Shown here piece by piece: positions 16,155 through 23,131 of a stretch of DNA of 45,809 bases (position 1 is the first letter of the stretch; every line of letters starts with the position of its first letter). The notes beneath the pieces were generated by a model, which had not been told where the DNA came from, made no database searches, and worked only from the letters and a program-made list of their open reading frames with translations. The position numbers and the translations under genes were made by a program. This stretch comes from CAIURC01 sp043777315 (GTDB taxonomy: Bacteria > Verrucomicrobiota > Verrucomicrobiia > Chthoniobacterales > Chthoniobacteraceae), in contig JAYVPW010000177.1 in the NCBI GenBank assembly GCA_043777315.1, positions 1-45,809 of the forward strand. The letters are read 5' to 3'.

Positions 16155-16631
16155 ATGCCGGGCGGATACGAAACCGACACCGTCACCCGGCTGGAGACGA
16201 ATCTCGACGATCTCTCGCCGGAAATCGTCGGCGCGGTGATGGAGAAACTTTTCGCCGCAGGCGCGCTCGACGTCTGGTTCACGCCGATCCAGATGAAGAA
16301 AAATCGTCCTGGCGTGCAGCTCTCCGTCCTCTGCGAACCGGCTCTGGCACAAGGTTTGGCCGACATCGTCTTTTCCGAGACGAGTGCATTCGGCCTGCGG
16401 ATGGAGCAGATCGTCCGGCTCAAATTGGAGCGGCGTTTCGAGCAGGTGCAGACGGAATTCGGCGAGGTCACCGTGAAGCTCGGGCTGAAGGGCAGCGATG
16501 TCGTGCAGGTCGCGCCGGAGTTTGAATCGTGCCGCGCGCGGAGCGACGCCACGCAGCAGCCGCTGCGCGCGATTTACGCCGCGGCGTTGCGGGCGATTGG
16601 TGCGAAAATTCGCACCGAAGTCGACGGCTAG
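16155..16631 (+). CDS. larC: LarC C-terminal part, same frame as larC after one stop codon
   Basis: 158 residues matching the C-terminal domain of LarC (TRLETNLDDLSPEIVGAVME, ALDVWFTPIQMKKNRPG, SETSAFGLRMEQIVR). The ATG at 16155 is one codon after the TAA that ends the N-terminal part, and both are in the same reading frame. In Lactiplantibacillus the two parts are joined by programmed frameshifting; here the barrier is a single in-frame TAA. The protein may be made by stop-restart as a separate subunit, by readthrough, or the stop may be a recent mutation. The stop codon overlaps the stop of the convergent LacI gene. Confidence 0.9.
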   Translation: MPGGYETDTVTRLETNLDDLSPEIVGAVMEKLFAAGALDVWFTPIQMKKNRPGVQLSVLCEPALAQGLADIVFSETSAFGLRMEQIVRLKLERRFEQVQTEFGEVTVKLGLKGSDVVQVAPEFESCRARSDATQQPLRAIYAAALRAIGAKIRTEVDG

Positions 16632-17656
16632 GATTTCCGCACTGTCGGGCCGGCGACCCACCCGCCGGGGATGAGCAGCGTGCGCGGATACTCGGGGAGG
16701 TTGCGTTCGTTGCAGCGGAGCTGACCGTCGAGAAGGTCGATCGCCGCGGCTCCGACCAGTTCGGAATTCTGGTTGATCCCGGCCCACGCGCGATCTTCCG
16801 CCGAGAGCGCGAGATGCGCGAAGCCCACCTCCTCCGGCGCGCGCACGCCGAGTTCCCCGAGTACTTTTAGCGCATCGCCATCCAGGCTGACCACCGCGTC
16901 CGGTCGATGCCTGCCAAACCACTCCGCAAATGCGCCGGAAAAGTCGTCACCAGTCAGCAACGCCGGCACTCGATTTTCCGGTGCGAGCTGCGCCTGATGC
17001 ACCAGCATCCCGGCCGACCAATTTCGTTTCACGCGCTCATCGTTTTCCGCCGTGATCGCCATGCCGATGCGCTGGTAGCCGAGCTTCGCCAGCTCGCGCA
17101 AGGCCAGTGAGATCGAGCCGTATTGGTCGTTGCTCGCGCGGTGCAGCGTCGGTCCGCTCATCGACCAGCCGATCGTCACCGCGGCGAAATGCTCCCACTC
17201 GAGATGGATCTCGCCCCCGCCCGGCGGCATCGGCGCGACCACGAGGCCGTAAATATTTCGCGCGTAAAGGATCTCGCTGAGTCGTTCCGGCGACATCCCC
17301 GATTCGCCGAGCCACCACTCCTCGATCTCGTATCCGAACGATTCTGCGCGCCGCTTTGCCCCCTCGAAAAACTCGAGAAATGGCCCCGACGCCCGCCAAC
17401 CGTCCTTCGTCGGATGCGCGGTGACGTAGGCGATCGTCGATTGCTTCGGCGCGTGGTTTGAATAGCGGAGCTGCGTCATCAACGCGGAGACCATGGGATT
17501 TGGCCGGTAGCCCAGTTCGTCCGCGATCGCCCGAATGCGCGCGATGGTGGTTCGGGCGAGCTTCGGGCTGTTGCGCAGCGCGAGCGACACCGCCATGCGC
17601 GAGACGCCCGCGAGCTCGGCGATTTGCTGCATCGTGGGAGCCTTCGCAGGATTCAT
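16628..17656 (-). CDS. LacI-family transcriptional regulator
   Basis: About 342 residues. The N-terminal DNA-binding domain TMQQIAELAGVSRMAVSLAL with the hinge region RIRAIADELGYRPNPMVSAL is typical. The rest is a periplasmic-binding-protein-like effector domain (TIAYVTAHP, GLVVAPMPPGG, VTIGWSMSGP, DAVVSLDGDALKVLGELG). The ATG at 17656 is preferred; an upstream ATG at 17677 adds seven residues. It is divergent from the lpxI cluster across about 100 bp. No sugar-utilisation gene is adjacent, so its target is unknown. It converges on larC with overlapping stops. Confidence 0.92.
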   Translation of the reverse strand: MNPAKAPTMQQIAELAGVSRMAVSLALRNSPKLARTTIARIRAIADELGYRPNPMVSALMTQLRYSNHAPKQSTIAYVTAHPTKDGWRASGPFLEFFEGAKRRAESFGYEIEEWWLGESGMSPERLSEILYARNIYGLVVAPMPPGGGEIHLEWEHFAAVTIGWSMSGPTLHRASNDQYGSISLALRELAKLGYQRIGMAITAENDERVKRNWSAGMLVHQAQLAPENRVPALLTGDDFSGAFAEWFGRHRPDAVVSLDGDALKVLGELGVRAPEEVGFAHLALSAEDRAWAGINQNSELVGAAAIDLLDGQLRCNERNLPEYPRTLLIPGGWVAGPTVRKS

Positions 17657-17758
17657 CGGCAGGCGGAGAATGCACACGGTCGCGCGAATTCAGAAGGCTA
17701 AAATGGCGGGGTTCGGGTATTGCGGCGGTTGGCGTCTCGAGCGGGATGACACCTCAGA

Positions 17759-18640
17759 TTGAGCCTCCGCGCGACCGCGACCCTCGACACCCCCGCTCGC
17801 CCGCGCCTAGATTCGCCGCCGATTTTGGAGATTCCCAGCACACTCGCGATCGTCGCCGGCAGCGGCGCGTATCCGCTCGCCATGGCCCGTTCGGCGCGAG
17901 CGGCGGGCGTCCGCCGAATCGTCGCCGCGGCCTTTCAAAACGAGACGAGCGCGGAGCTCATCCCGCTCGTCGATGAGATTGAATGGATGCGCGTCGGGCA
18001 GCTCGGACGGATGCTCTCTTTTCTCGAAAAATCGGGGACCCGGCACGCGGTCATGTCCGGGCAAATCCATCCGAAAAACTTGTTCGATTTGCGGCCCGAT
18101 TTGAAAGCCGTGCTGCTCCTCGGCCGACTGCGAGAGCGCAACGCCGAGTCGATCTTCGGCGCGATCGCGGGCGAGATGGCCAAGGCGGGCGTCGAGTTGC
18201 TGCCGGCGACCAGTTTCATGGAGGAATATCTCGCGCCCGCCGGCCTCGTCGCGGGTCCGAAACTCAGCCGGAGAGAGGAGGGAGACGTGCGCTACGGTTT
18301 TCGCATCGCGAAAGAAACGAGTCGGCTCGACATCGGCCAGACCGTCGTGGTGAAAGGCGGAACCGTGCTCGCGGTCGAGGCATTCGAGGGGACGAATGCC
18401 GCGATGAAACGCGGCGGCGAACTCGGCCGAAAAGACGCGGTGATGATCAAGGTCGCCAAGCCGAAACAGGACTTCCGGTTCGACGTGCCTGTCATCGGCC
18501 CGCTCACACTCGAAGCCGCCCGCGACGCCCGCATCCGCGTCCTCGGCGTGGAGGCGGGCAGGACGCTGATGCTCGAACGCGAGAAGCTGCTCGCGCTCGC
18601 CGCGCAGGAACGAATCTCCATTTTCGGCGTCGCCGACTGA
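17759..18640 (+). CDS. lpxI: UDP-2,3-diacylglucosamine pyrophosphatase LpxI
   Basis: Fourth step of lipid A synthesis: hydrolyses UDP-2,3-diacylglucosamine to lipid X. LpxI replaces LpxH in many bacteria. 293 residues with LAIVAGSGAYPLAMARSARA, GQLGRMLSFLEKSG, AVMSGQIHPKNLFDLRPDLK, TSFMEEYLAPAG and the C-terminal block TVVVKGGTVLAVEAFEGT. It is given a TTG start at 17759; the conserved part begins about residue 28, so a later start is possible. It is 8 bp from the oxidoreductase gene that follows and upstream of lpxB, so a lipid A cluster is clear. Confidence 0.95.
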   Translation: MSLRATATLDTPARPRLDSPPILEIPSTLAIVAGSGAYPLAMARSARAAGVRRIVAAAFQNETSAELIPLVDEIEWMRVGQLGRMLSFLEKSGTRHAVMSGQIHPKNLFDLRPDLKAVLLLGRLRERNAESIFGAIAGEMAKAGVELLPATSFMEEYLAPAGLVAGPKLSRREEGDVRYGFRIAKETSRLDIGQTVVVKGGTVLAVEAFEGTNAAMKRGGELGRKDAVMIKVAKPKQDFRFDVPVIGPLTLEAARDARIRVLGVEAGRTLMLEREKLLALAAQERISIFGVAD

Positions 18641-18648
18641 ACGTAAAT

Positions 18649-19653
18649 ATGACGAACAAACTTCGCGCCGGCGTGATCGGCACCGGCAGCATCGGCAGAA
18701 ATCACGCGCGCATTCTCAGCGAACTTCCCGAGGCAAATTTCACCGCGATCTACGACGCCAATGCCGCGACCGCGCACGAAATGGCCGCACGTTTCGGCGC
18801 GAAGGCGACGACCTCGCTCGAGGAATTTTCCTCGCTCGTCGATGCGGCGACCATCGCCACGCCGACGCCGACCCATTTCGAAATCGGCAAGTTTTTGCTC
18901 GAGCGCGGAAAGCATGTGCTCGTGGAAAAACCGATCACCGAAAACACCGCCGACGCGCGCGCCCTCTCGCAGCTCGCGCACCACCGCGGGCTCGTGCTGC
19001 AGGTCGGCCACATCGAGCGCTTCAACCCCGTCCTCAGCGCGCTCGAGGGAAAGCTCAACCACCCGCGCTTCATCGAGTCGCACCGCCTCTCGCCGTATCC
19101 CGCGCGCAGCACGGAAATCGGCGTCGTGCTCGACCTGATGATCCATGATCTGGAGATCATCCTGCACCTCGTCCGCTCGCCGCTGAAAAGCGTCGATGCC
19201 GTCGGAGTGCCCGTCCTGAGCCGCGGCGAAGACATCGCAAATGCGCGGCTGCGCTTTGAAAACGGCTGCGTGGCGAACATCACCGTCAGCCGCATCAGCC
19301 CCGAAAAGCTGCGCAAAATCCGCGTCTTCCAGCAGGACGCCTACCTCTCGCTCGACTACCAGGCACAGGAGGGATTCCTCTACCGCCTCGCGCGCGCCGA
19401 CGAGCCCGAGAGCTCGCTTTTTAAAAAGCTCCTCGCCGCAAAAGACCACGCCGTCGTCAGCGAATTCGCCGGCAAACGCATCGTTCGCGAGCCGGTGGAA
19501 ATCTCAAAAGGCGAGCCGCTCAAACGCGAACTCGCCGCCTTCCTCGAATGCGCCCGCGCCGGCTCCACCCCCAAAGTCACCGGGCACCAAGCCACCGCCG
19601 CCCTCGAGCTCGCGCTCGAAATCACGCGGCTGATCGAGGAGTCGAATCGCTGA
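18649..19653 (+). CDS. Gfo/Idh/MocA-family oxidoreductase in the lipid A cluster
   Basis: NAD(P)-dependent sugar oxidoreductase of about 334 residues. The Rossmann start is LRAGVIGTGSIGRNHARIL. The conserved EKP motif is in HVLVEKPITENTADA. HIERFNPVLSALEG and VVLDLMIHDLEIILHL supply the C-terminal domain residues. Its place between lpxI and lpxB suggests it acts on a UDP-sugar of lipid A; GnnA, which oxidises UDP-GlcNAc for 3-amino lipid A, belongs to this family. No gnnB aminotransferase is adjacent, so that role is only inferred. The 3' end adjoins a tandemly repeated sequence that copies GTCGAATCGC from its last codons. Confidence 0.9.
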   Translation: MTNKLRAGVIGTGSIGRNHARILSELPEANFTAIYDANAATAHEMAARFGAKATTSLEEFSSLVDAATIATPTPTHFEIGKFLLERGKHVLVEKPITENTADARALSQLAHHRGLVLQVGHIERFNPVLSALEGKLNHPRFIESHRLSPYPARSTEIGVVLDLMIHDLEIILHLVRSPLKSVDAVGVPVLSRGEDIANARLRFENGCVANITVSRISPEKLRKIRVFQQDAYLSLDYQAQEGFLYRLARADEPESSLFKKLLAAKDHAVVSEFAGKRIVREPVEISKGEPLKRELAAFLECARAGSTPKVTGHQATAALELALEITRLIEESNR

Positions 19654-19702
19654 TTTTTTAGCCACGGATGAACACGGAAAAGACACGGAAGGGGGAGTTC
19701 GG
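19654..19702 (+). repeat. Left arm of GxxExxY cassette, copy 1
   Basis: Runs from the T tract after the oxidoreductase stop through TTTAGCCACGGATGAACACG to GGGGGAGTTCGG. It contains three CACGGA units. It is nearly the same as 19758-19805 and inverse to 20212-20250. Confidence 0.85.
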
Positions 19703-19757
19703 AATGGCGGAAATGCACCCAGATTTGGCAGCCATCGAAGGTGTCGAATCGCAATTG

Positions 19758-19805
19758 TTTTAGCCACGGATGGACACAGAAGACCCACGGAAGGGGGAGT
19801 TCGGA
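19758..19805 (+). repeat. Left arm of GxxExxY cassette, copy 2
   Basis: Direct repeat of 19654-19702, starting TTTTAGCCACGGATGGACAC and ending GGGGGAGTTCGGA. Both copies are preceded by GTCGAATCGC, which in the first copy codes for the end of the oxidoreductase. A duplication of about 100 bp that included the gene end would explain this. Confidence 0.85.
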
Positions 19806-19808
19806 TCA

Positions 19809-20192
19809 ATGGAAGCGCACCCGGATAAGCTGCTCTGTCGCGAGGTGACGGAGGCGATTATCGGAGCCGCTTTCGAGGTATGGAAATATCTCGGTTACGG
19901 CTTTCTTGAAAAAGTTTACCAACGAGCGATGCAGGCCGAATTGGTTCGCCGCGGCTTGCGCGCCGAATGTGAGCGGCCGATCAGCGTTCTCTACAAAGGT
20001 GTGAACGTGGGTGACTACGCGGCGGATTTGGTCGTCGAGGAGAGCGTGATCATCGAGCTGAAAGTCGCCGCTGAATATAATCGCGCAGACGAGGCCCAAC
20101 TTATCAACGAGCTGAAGGCCACCGGATTTCGCGTGGGATTACTGATCAATTTCGGACGCAGCAAAGCATCCTTCAAACGCCTGGTCGTCTGA
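19809..20192 (+). CDS. GxxExxY protein (PD-(D/E)XK nuclease-like family)
   Basis: About 127 residues. The name motif is seen as GYGFLEKVYQRAMQAEL (G-x-x-E-x-x-Y), followed by ISVLYKGVNVGDYAADLVVE and VIIELKVAAEYNRADEAQLI, where D...ExK fits a PD-(D/E)XK active site. The end LLINFGRSKASFKRLVV is typical. The family has no established function. The ATG at 19809 is chosen because the ATG at 19770 would translate the upstream repeat arm. It is enclosed by inverted repeats built of short tandem units. Confidence 0.92.
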   Translation: MEAHPDKLLCREVTEAIIGAAFEVWKYLGYGFLEKVYQRAMQAELVRRGLRAECERPISVLYKGVNVGDYAADLVVEESVIIELKVAAEYNRADEAQLINELKATGFRVGLLINFGRSKASFKRLVV

Positions 20193-20211
20193 GGCCATGC
20201 TCCTTCGTCCT

Positions 20212-20250
20212 CTTCCCCTTCCGTGTCTTCCGTGTTTTTCCGTGGCTAAA
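20212..20250 (-). repeat. Right arm of GxxExxY cassette
   Basis: Inverse of the left arms: CTTCCCCTTCCGTGTCTTCC onwards to TTCCGTGGCTAAA. The match to the left arm is near perfect over the outer TTTAGCCACGGA and the ACACGGAAG units. Confidence 0.85.
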
Positions 20251-20264
20251 TTCCGCCCGCTGCA

Positions 20265-21401
20265 ATGTCGATGAAGCTTTACCTCGTCGCGGGCGAAGCG
20301 AGTGGGGATGCGCGTGGGGCGGAGCTGATGCGGGCGCTGCGGGCGCTGGACCCGACGCTCGAGTTTTTTGGCGCGGGCGGACGGGAGATGCGGGCGCTGG
20401 CGGGCGGGGCGTTTGTGGATTGGGCGGATGAGGCGGTGGTGGGGCTTTGGGACGTGTTGAAGAAGTACGCGTATTTCAAAAAGCAGTTCGATCGGATGTT
20501 GGCCCATGTGGCGCGCGTGCGGCCGGACGCGGTCATTTTCATCGACTACCCCGGGTTCAACCTGCGGCTCGCGAAGGCGCTTCGGCAAAGGATTCCGGGG
20601 CTGAAGACGATCTATTACATCAGCCCCCAAGTGTGGGCCTGGAACCGCGGGCGCATCGGCGAGATGGCGCGGTTTCTCGACCTGATGCTGTGCATCTTTC
20701 CGTTTGAAAAACCGCTCTACGAAAAATCGGGATTGCGCACCGTCTTCGTCGGCCACCCGATGCTCGAGTCCCTCGCTGCGAAACGAACGGGCACGCCGCG
20801 CGAGGCAAATCTGGTCGGGCTTTTCCCGGGGAGCCGGGGGAAAGAGGTGCGCAAGATTTTCCCGGTCATGGTCCGCGCCGCGCGCGCGATGCAACTGGCC
20901 GAGCCGACGCTCGCCTTTGCAGCCGCCGCCGCTTCGGAGGCCGCGGCGGATTCCATGCGCGCCATTTTGCGCGAAGTGAAGGCGGACGAAAGCTGGTGCC
21001 CGATCACGTTGCGCGGCTCGCACGCGCTCATGCAGCGGGCTTCGGCAGGGATGGTTGCGTCCGGCACGGCGACACTGGAGGCGGCGTTTTTCGGGATGCC
21101 GCTCGTGATCCTGTATCGCGTCGCGTGGCTCACGTGGGTGATCGGGAAGCGGCTCGTGAAGATCGATTTTCTCGGGATGCCGAACATCCTCGCGGGCCGC
21201 GAAATCGCACGGGAATTCCTCCAGGAAGCCGCCGAGCCGGACGCCATCGCCGCGGAAATGCTCCGCCTGCTGCGCGAGCCGACGGCGCGGGTGACCATCG
21301 CGCGTGACCTCGCCGCCGTCATCGCGCAGCTTGGCGATCCCGGCGCGGGCACTCGCGCTGCTACTGCCATCGCCGCGGAACTCGGTTTCGCTCCGCCATG
21401 A
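20265..21401 (+). CDS. lpxB: Lipid-A-disaccharide synthase LpxB
   Basis: Joins lipid X and UDP-2,3-diacylglucosamine to form the lipid A disaccharide at the inner face of the inner membrane (GT19). 378 residues, the usual length. Blocks: YLVAGEASGDARGAELMRAL, EAVVGLWDVLKKY, FIDYPGFNLRLAKALR, YYISPQVWAWNRGRI, CIFPFEKPLYEK, VGHPMLE, GLFPGSRGKEV and ASGTATLEAAFFGMP. A second in-frame ATG lies at 20271. The last bases ATGA overlap the start of the GT39 gene. Confidence 0.97.
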   Translation: MSMKLYLVAGEASGDARGAELMRALRALDPTLEFFGAGGREMRALAGGAFVDWADEAVVGLWDVLKKYAYFKKQFDRMLAHVARVRPDAVIFIDYPGFNLRLAKALRQRIPGLKTIYYISPQVWAWNRGRIGEMARFLDLMLCIFPFEKPLYEKSGLRTVFVGHPMLESLAAKRTGTPREANLVGLFPGSRGKEVRKIFPVMVRAARAMQLAEPTLAFAAAAASEAAADSMRAILREVKADESWCPITLRGSHALMQRASAGMVASGTATLEAAFFGMPLVILYRVAWLTWVIGKRLVKIDFLGMPNILAGREIAREFLQEAAEPDAIAAEMLRLLREPTARVTIARDLAAVIAQLGDPGAGTRAATAIAAELGFAPP

Positions 21402-22876
21402 ACCCTCCGCCCCCGCCCAAAGACGATCTCCAGCCGTGGTTTTGCCACGCCATTTTGATCGCCATCGCGCTCCTTTTCCTCGTGCGGAATGTGCCGTGGC
21501 ACCTCGACAATTACGATCAGGCGAAGCAGGCGTTCACCTCGTTTGAGATGGTGCAGGAGGGCCACTGGTGGCTCCAGCACACGCCGGCCGGGAATCTCGC
21601 CACAAAGCCGCCGCTCGCCGGCGCGATCTCGAGCGGACTCTATTTTCTGATGGGCGGACACGGCTGGCCGATCGCATGGCGGCTGCCTTCCTTCGCGAGC
21701 GCGGTGCTCATCCTCGTGCTGCTGTGGCGCAGCGGAAACGCGATTTTCGGCAACAACATCGGCGGGCTTTTTGCGGCGGGCGCGTTCGGGCTGAACGTCT
21801 TCACGCCGTGCATCGCGACGCTCGTCCGCACCGACATGCTGCTCACGGCGTGCATCTTTCTCGCGGGCTGGCTCATTTTGAAAAAGGTCCGCCTCCGCGA
21901 GGAATGGAGGCCGCGCGACCGCTGGATGCTGTTCGCGATCATCCTCGTTTCGATGATGACGAAAGGCCCGATCGCGTTCGCCTTTTTGCTCCCAGGACTC
22001 GTCGCGTTCAGCCTTTTGACCTGGCGCTTCGATCTGAAGAATGACGCGTGGAGCGGTTGGTGGTGCTGGCTGGTCCCGCTGCTTTTCTTCGCCGCGTGGG
22101 CGGTCGTCGGATGGAAAATGGACCGCGATTTTCTCGATCAGGTCGTGCTCAAGGAATTCATCGGCCGCTTCAGCGTGGGCGAACACGCGGCGCATCAGCC
22201 GCGCAATCCGTTTTTCTACATCGGCCTCATCGCGCTGCGGTGGACGCCGTGGAGCCTGCTCGTGTTTGCGCTCCTCACCGTGAAGCGGGTGCGCGCCGCG
22301 TTCCGCGAAGATCCCGCGCTCCTCTGGCTCGCTTGCTGGTCGATCGGCGGGCTGCTTTTCATGTCAGCGGTGCCGTCGAAACGCTTCGATCGCATCCTCC
22401 CAGTGATCCCGCCGCTGGCGCTCATGCTCGTGGCGATGGCGCGGCATTTGCCGGGTTACGAATGGCGCCGCCAGCCGGTCGCGCGGCTCGTCCTCGGCTC
22501 GGTGCTCGTGGCCTTCGTGATCAGCGCGAGCTACGCCGGCTACGACATCGCGCAGAATTTCCGGACGCATCAGGGCGCGCTGGTGGACTTCGGCGACCGC
22601 GTCCTCGCGGCGACGGGAGGCCGGCAGGATCGCCTCGCCGTGGTCAGCGGAAAGGACGAGGGGATGCTGCTCTACACGCGCGAGACGCGATTTGTCGGGA
22701 TCAAAAATGCGGTGAAGGAATGGCGCGCCGGGCGGATCGATTGGCTCGTCCTCCCGCAGGATCGGCTCATCGAAAACAAGGGCGCGCTCCAGCCGTTCGA
22801 GCGGCTCGGGGAGAGCGGATTCGTGCCCGAAAAAAACAGCGCCTACATTCTCATCGGCCGCAAGTCGGGCCACTGA
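21398..22876 (+). CDS. GT39-family (ArnT-like) membrane glycosyltransferase
   Basis: 492 residues with about ten hydrophobic membrane segments, beginning CHAILIAIALLFLVRNVPW. The first periplasmic loop holds DNYDQAKQAFTSFEMVQEG and NLATKPPLAGAISSGLYFL, the acidic and KPPL motifs of the ArnT/PMT family, which use polyprenyl-phosphate sugars to modify lipid A or other envelope glycans. Overlap with lpxB (ATGA) supports a lipid A role, but the sugar is unknown. It converges on the S4 gene with 8 bp between stops. Confidence 0.9.
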   Translation: MNPPPPPKDDLQPWFCHAILIAIALLFLVRNVPWHLDNYDQAKQAFTSFEMVQEGHWWLQHTPAGNLATKPPLAGAISSGLYFLMGGHGWPIAWRLPSFASAVLILVLLWRSGNAIFGNNIGGLFAAGAFGLNVFTPCIATLVRTDMLLTACIFLAGWLILKKVRLREEWRPRDRWMLFAIILVSMMTKGPIAFAFLLPGLVAFSLLTWRFDLKNDAWSGWWCWLVPLLFFAAWAVVGWKMDRDFLDQVVLKEFIGRFSVGEHAAHQPRNPFFYIGLIALRWTPWSLLVFALLTVKRVRAAFREDPALLWLACWSIGGLLFMSAVPSKRFDRILPVIPPLALMLVAMARHLPGYEWRRQPVARLVLGSVLVAFVISASYAGYDIAQNFRTHQGALVDFGDRVLAATGGRQDRLAVVSGKDEGMLLYTRETRFVGIKNAVKEWRAGRIDWLVLPQDRLIENKGALQPFERLGESGFVPEKNSAYILIGRKSGH

Positions 22877-22884
22877 CCGCCACC

Positions 22885-23112
22885 TCAGTCGCCGGAAGGT
22901 GCGAGCACGCGGATGCGGCATCCCTGCGCTTCGACGACCTGACCTGCGCGGATTTTACAGGCTTTGCGGAGCTCGCGCTGACCGTCCACTTTCACCTCGC
23001 CGGCGGCGACGAGCGCCTTCGCCGAGCCGCCGCTTTCGGCGACGCTGGTTGTTTTGAGGAGCTTGTGTAATTCGATGAATTCGCCGGTCAGCGGGAAGTC
23101 GATGGTTTGCAT
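22885..23112 (-). CDS. Small S4-domain RNA-binding protein
   Basis: 75 residues forming a single S4 fold: FIELHKLLKTTSVAESGGSA, KALVAAGEVKVDGQRELRKA, then KIRAGQVVEAQG. Such free-standing S4 proteins (YaaA/RlbA-like) bind structured RNA and are often linked to ribosome assembly or quality control. The ATG at 23112 is chosen because upstream in-frame residues do not fit the family. It is 19 bp downstream of the FtsK-like gene on the same strand and may share its transcript without functional relation. Confidence 0.88.
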   Translation of the reverse strand: MQTIDFPLTGEFIELHKLLKTTSVAESGGSAKALVAAGEVKVDGQRELRKACKIRAGQVVEAQGCRIRVLAPSGD

Positions 23113-23131
23113 TAAATGGGACGGGATCATT

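Larger units (their letters stand above)
19654..20250 (+). mobile_element. GxxExxY gene cassette with inverted tandem-repeat ends
   Basis: A 597-bp unit between the oxidoreductase gene and lpxB. The left side begins TTTAGCCACGGATG and holds CACGGAA-type units; the right side (20212-20250) is its inverse and ends CCGTGGCTAAA. The only gene inside is GxxExxY. The left arm occurs twice as a direct repeat (19654 and 19758). The cassette separates genes that would otherwise be adjacent in a lipid A operon, which is what insertion of a small mobile unit would produce. Mobility is inferred; the repeats and layout are seen. Confidence 0.65.

Noticed and set aside
15195..16922. A 575-residue minus-strand open frame over larC
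   Set aside because: Antisense of larC, including its His-rich region read as Val/Met-rich sequence; no domain features.
19770..19808. Longer start for the GxxExxY protein
   Set aside because: The extra 13 residues are a translation of the repeat arm.
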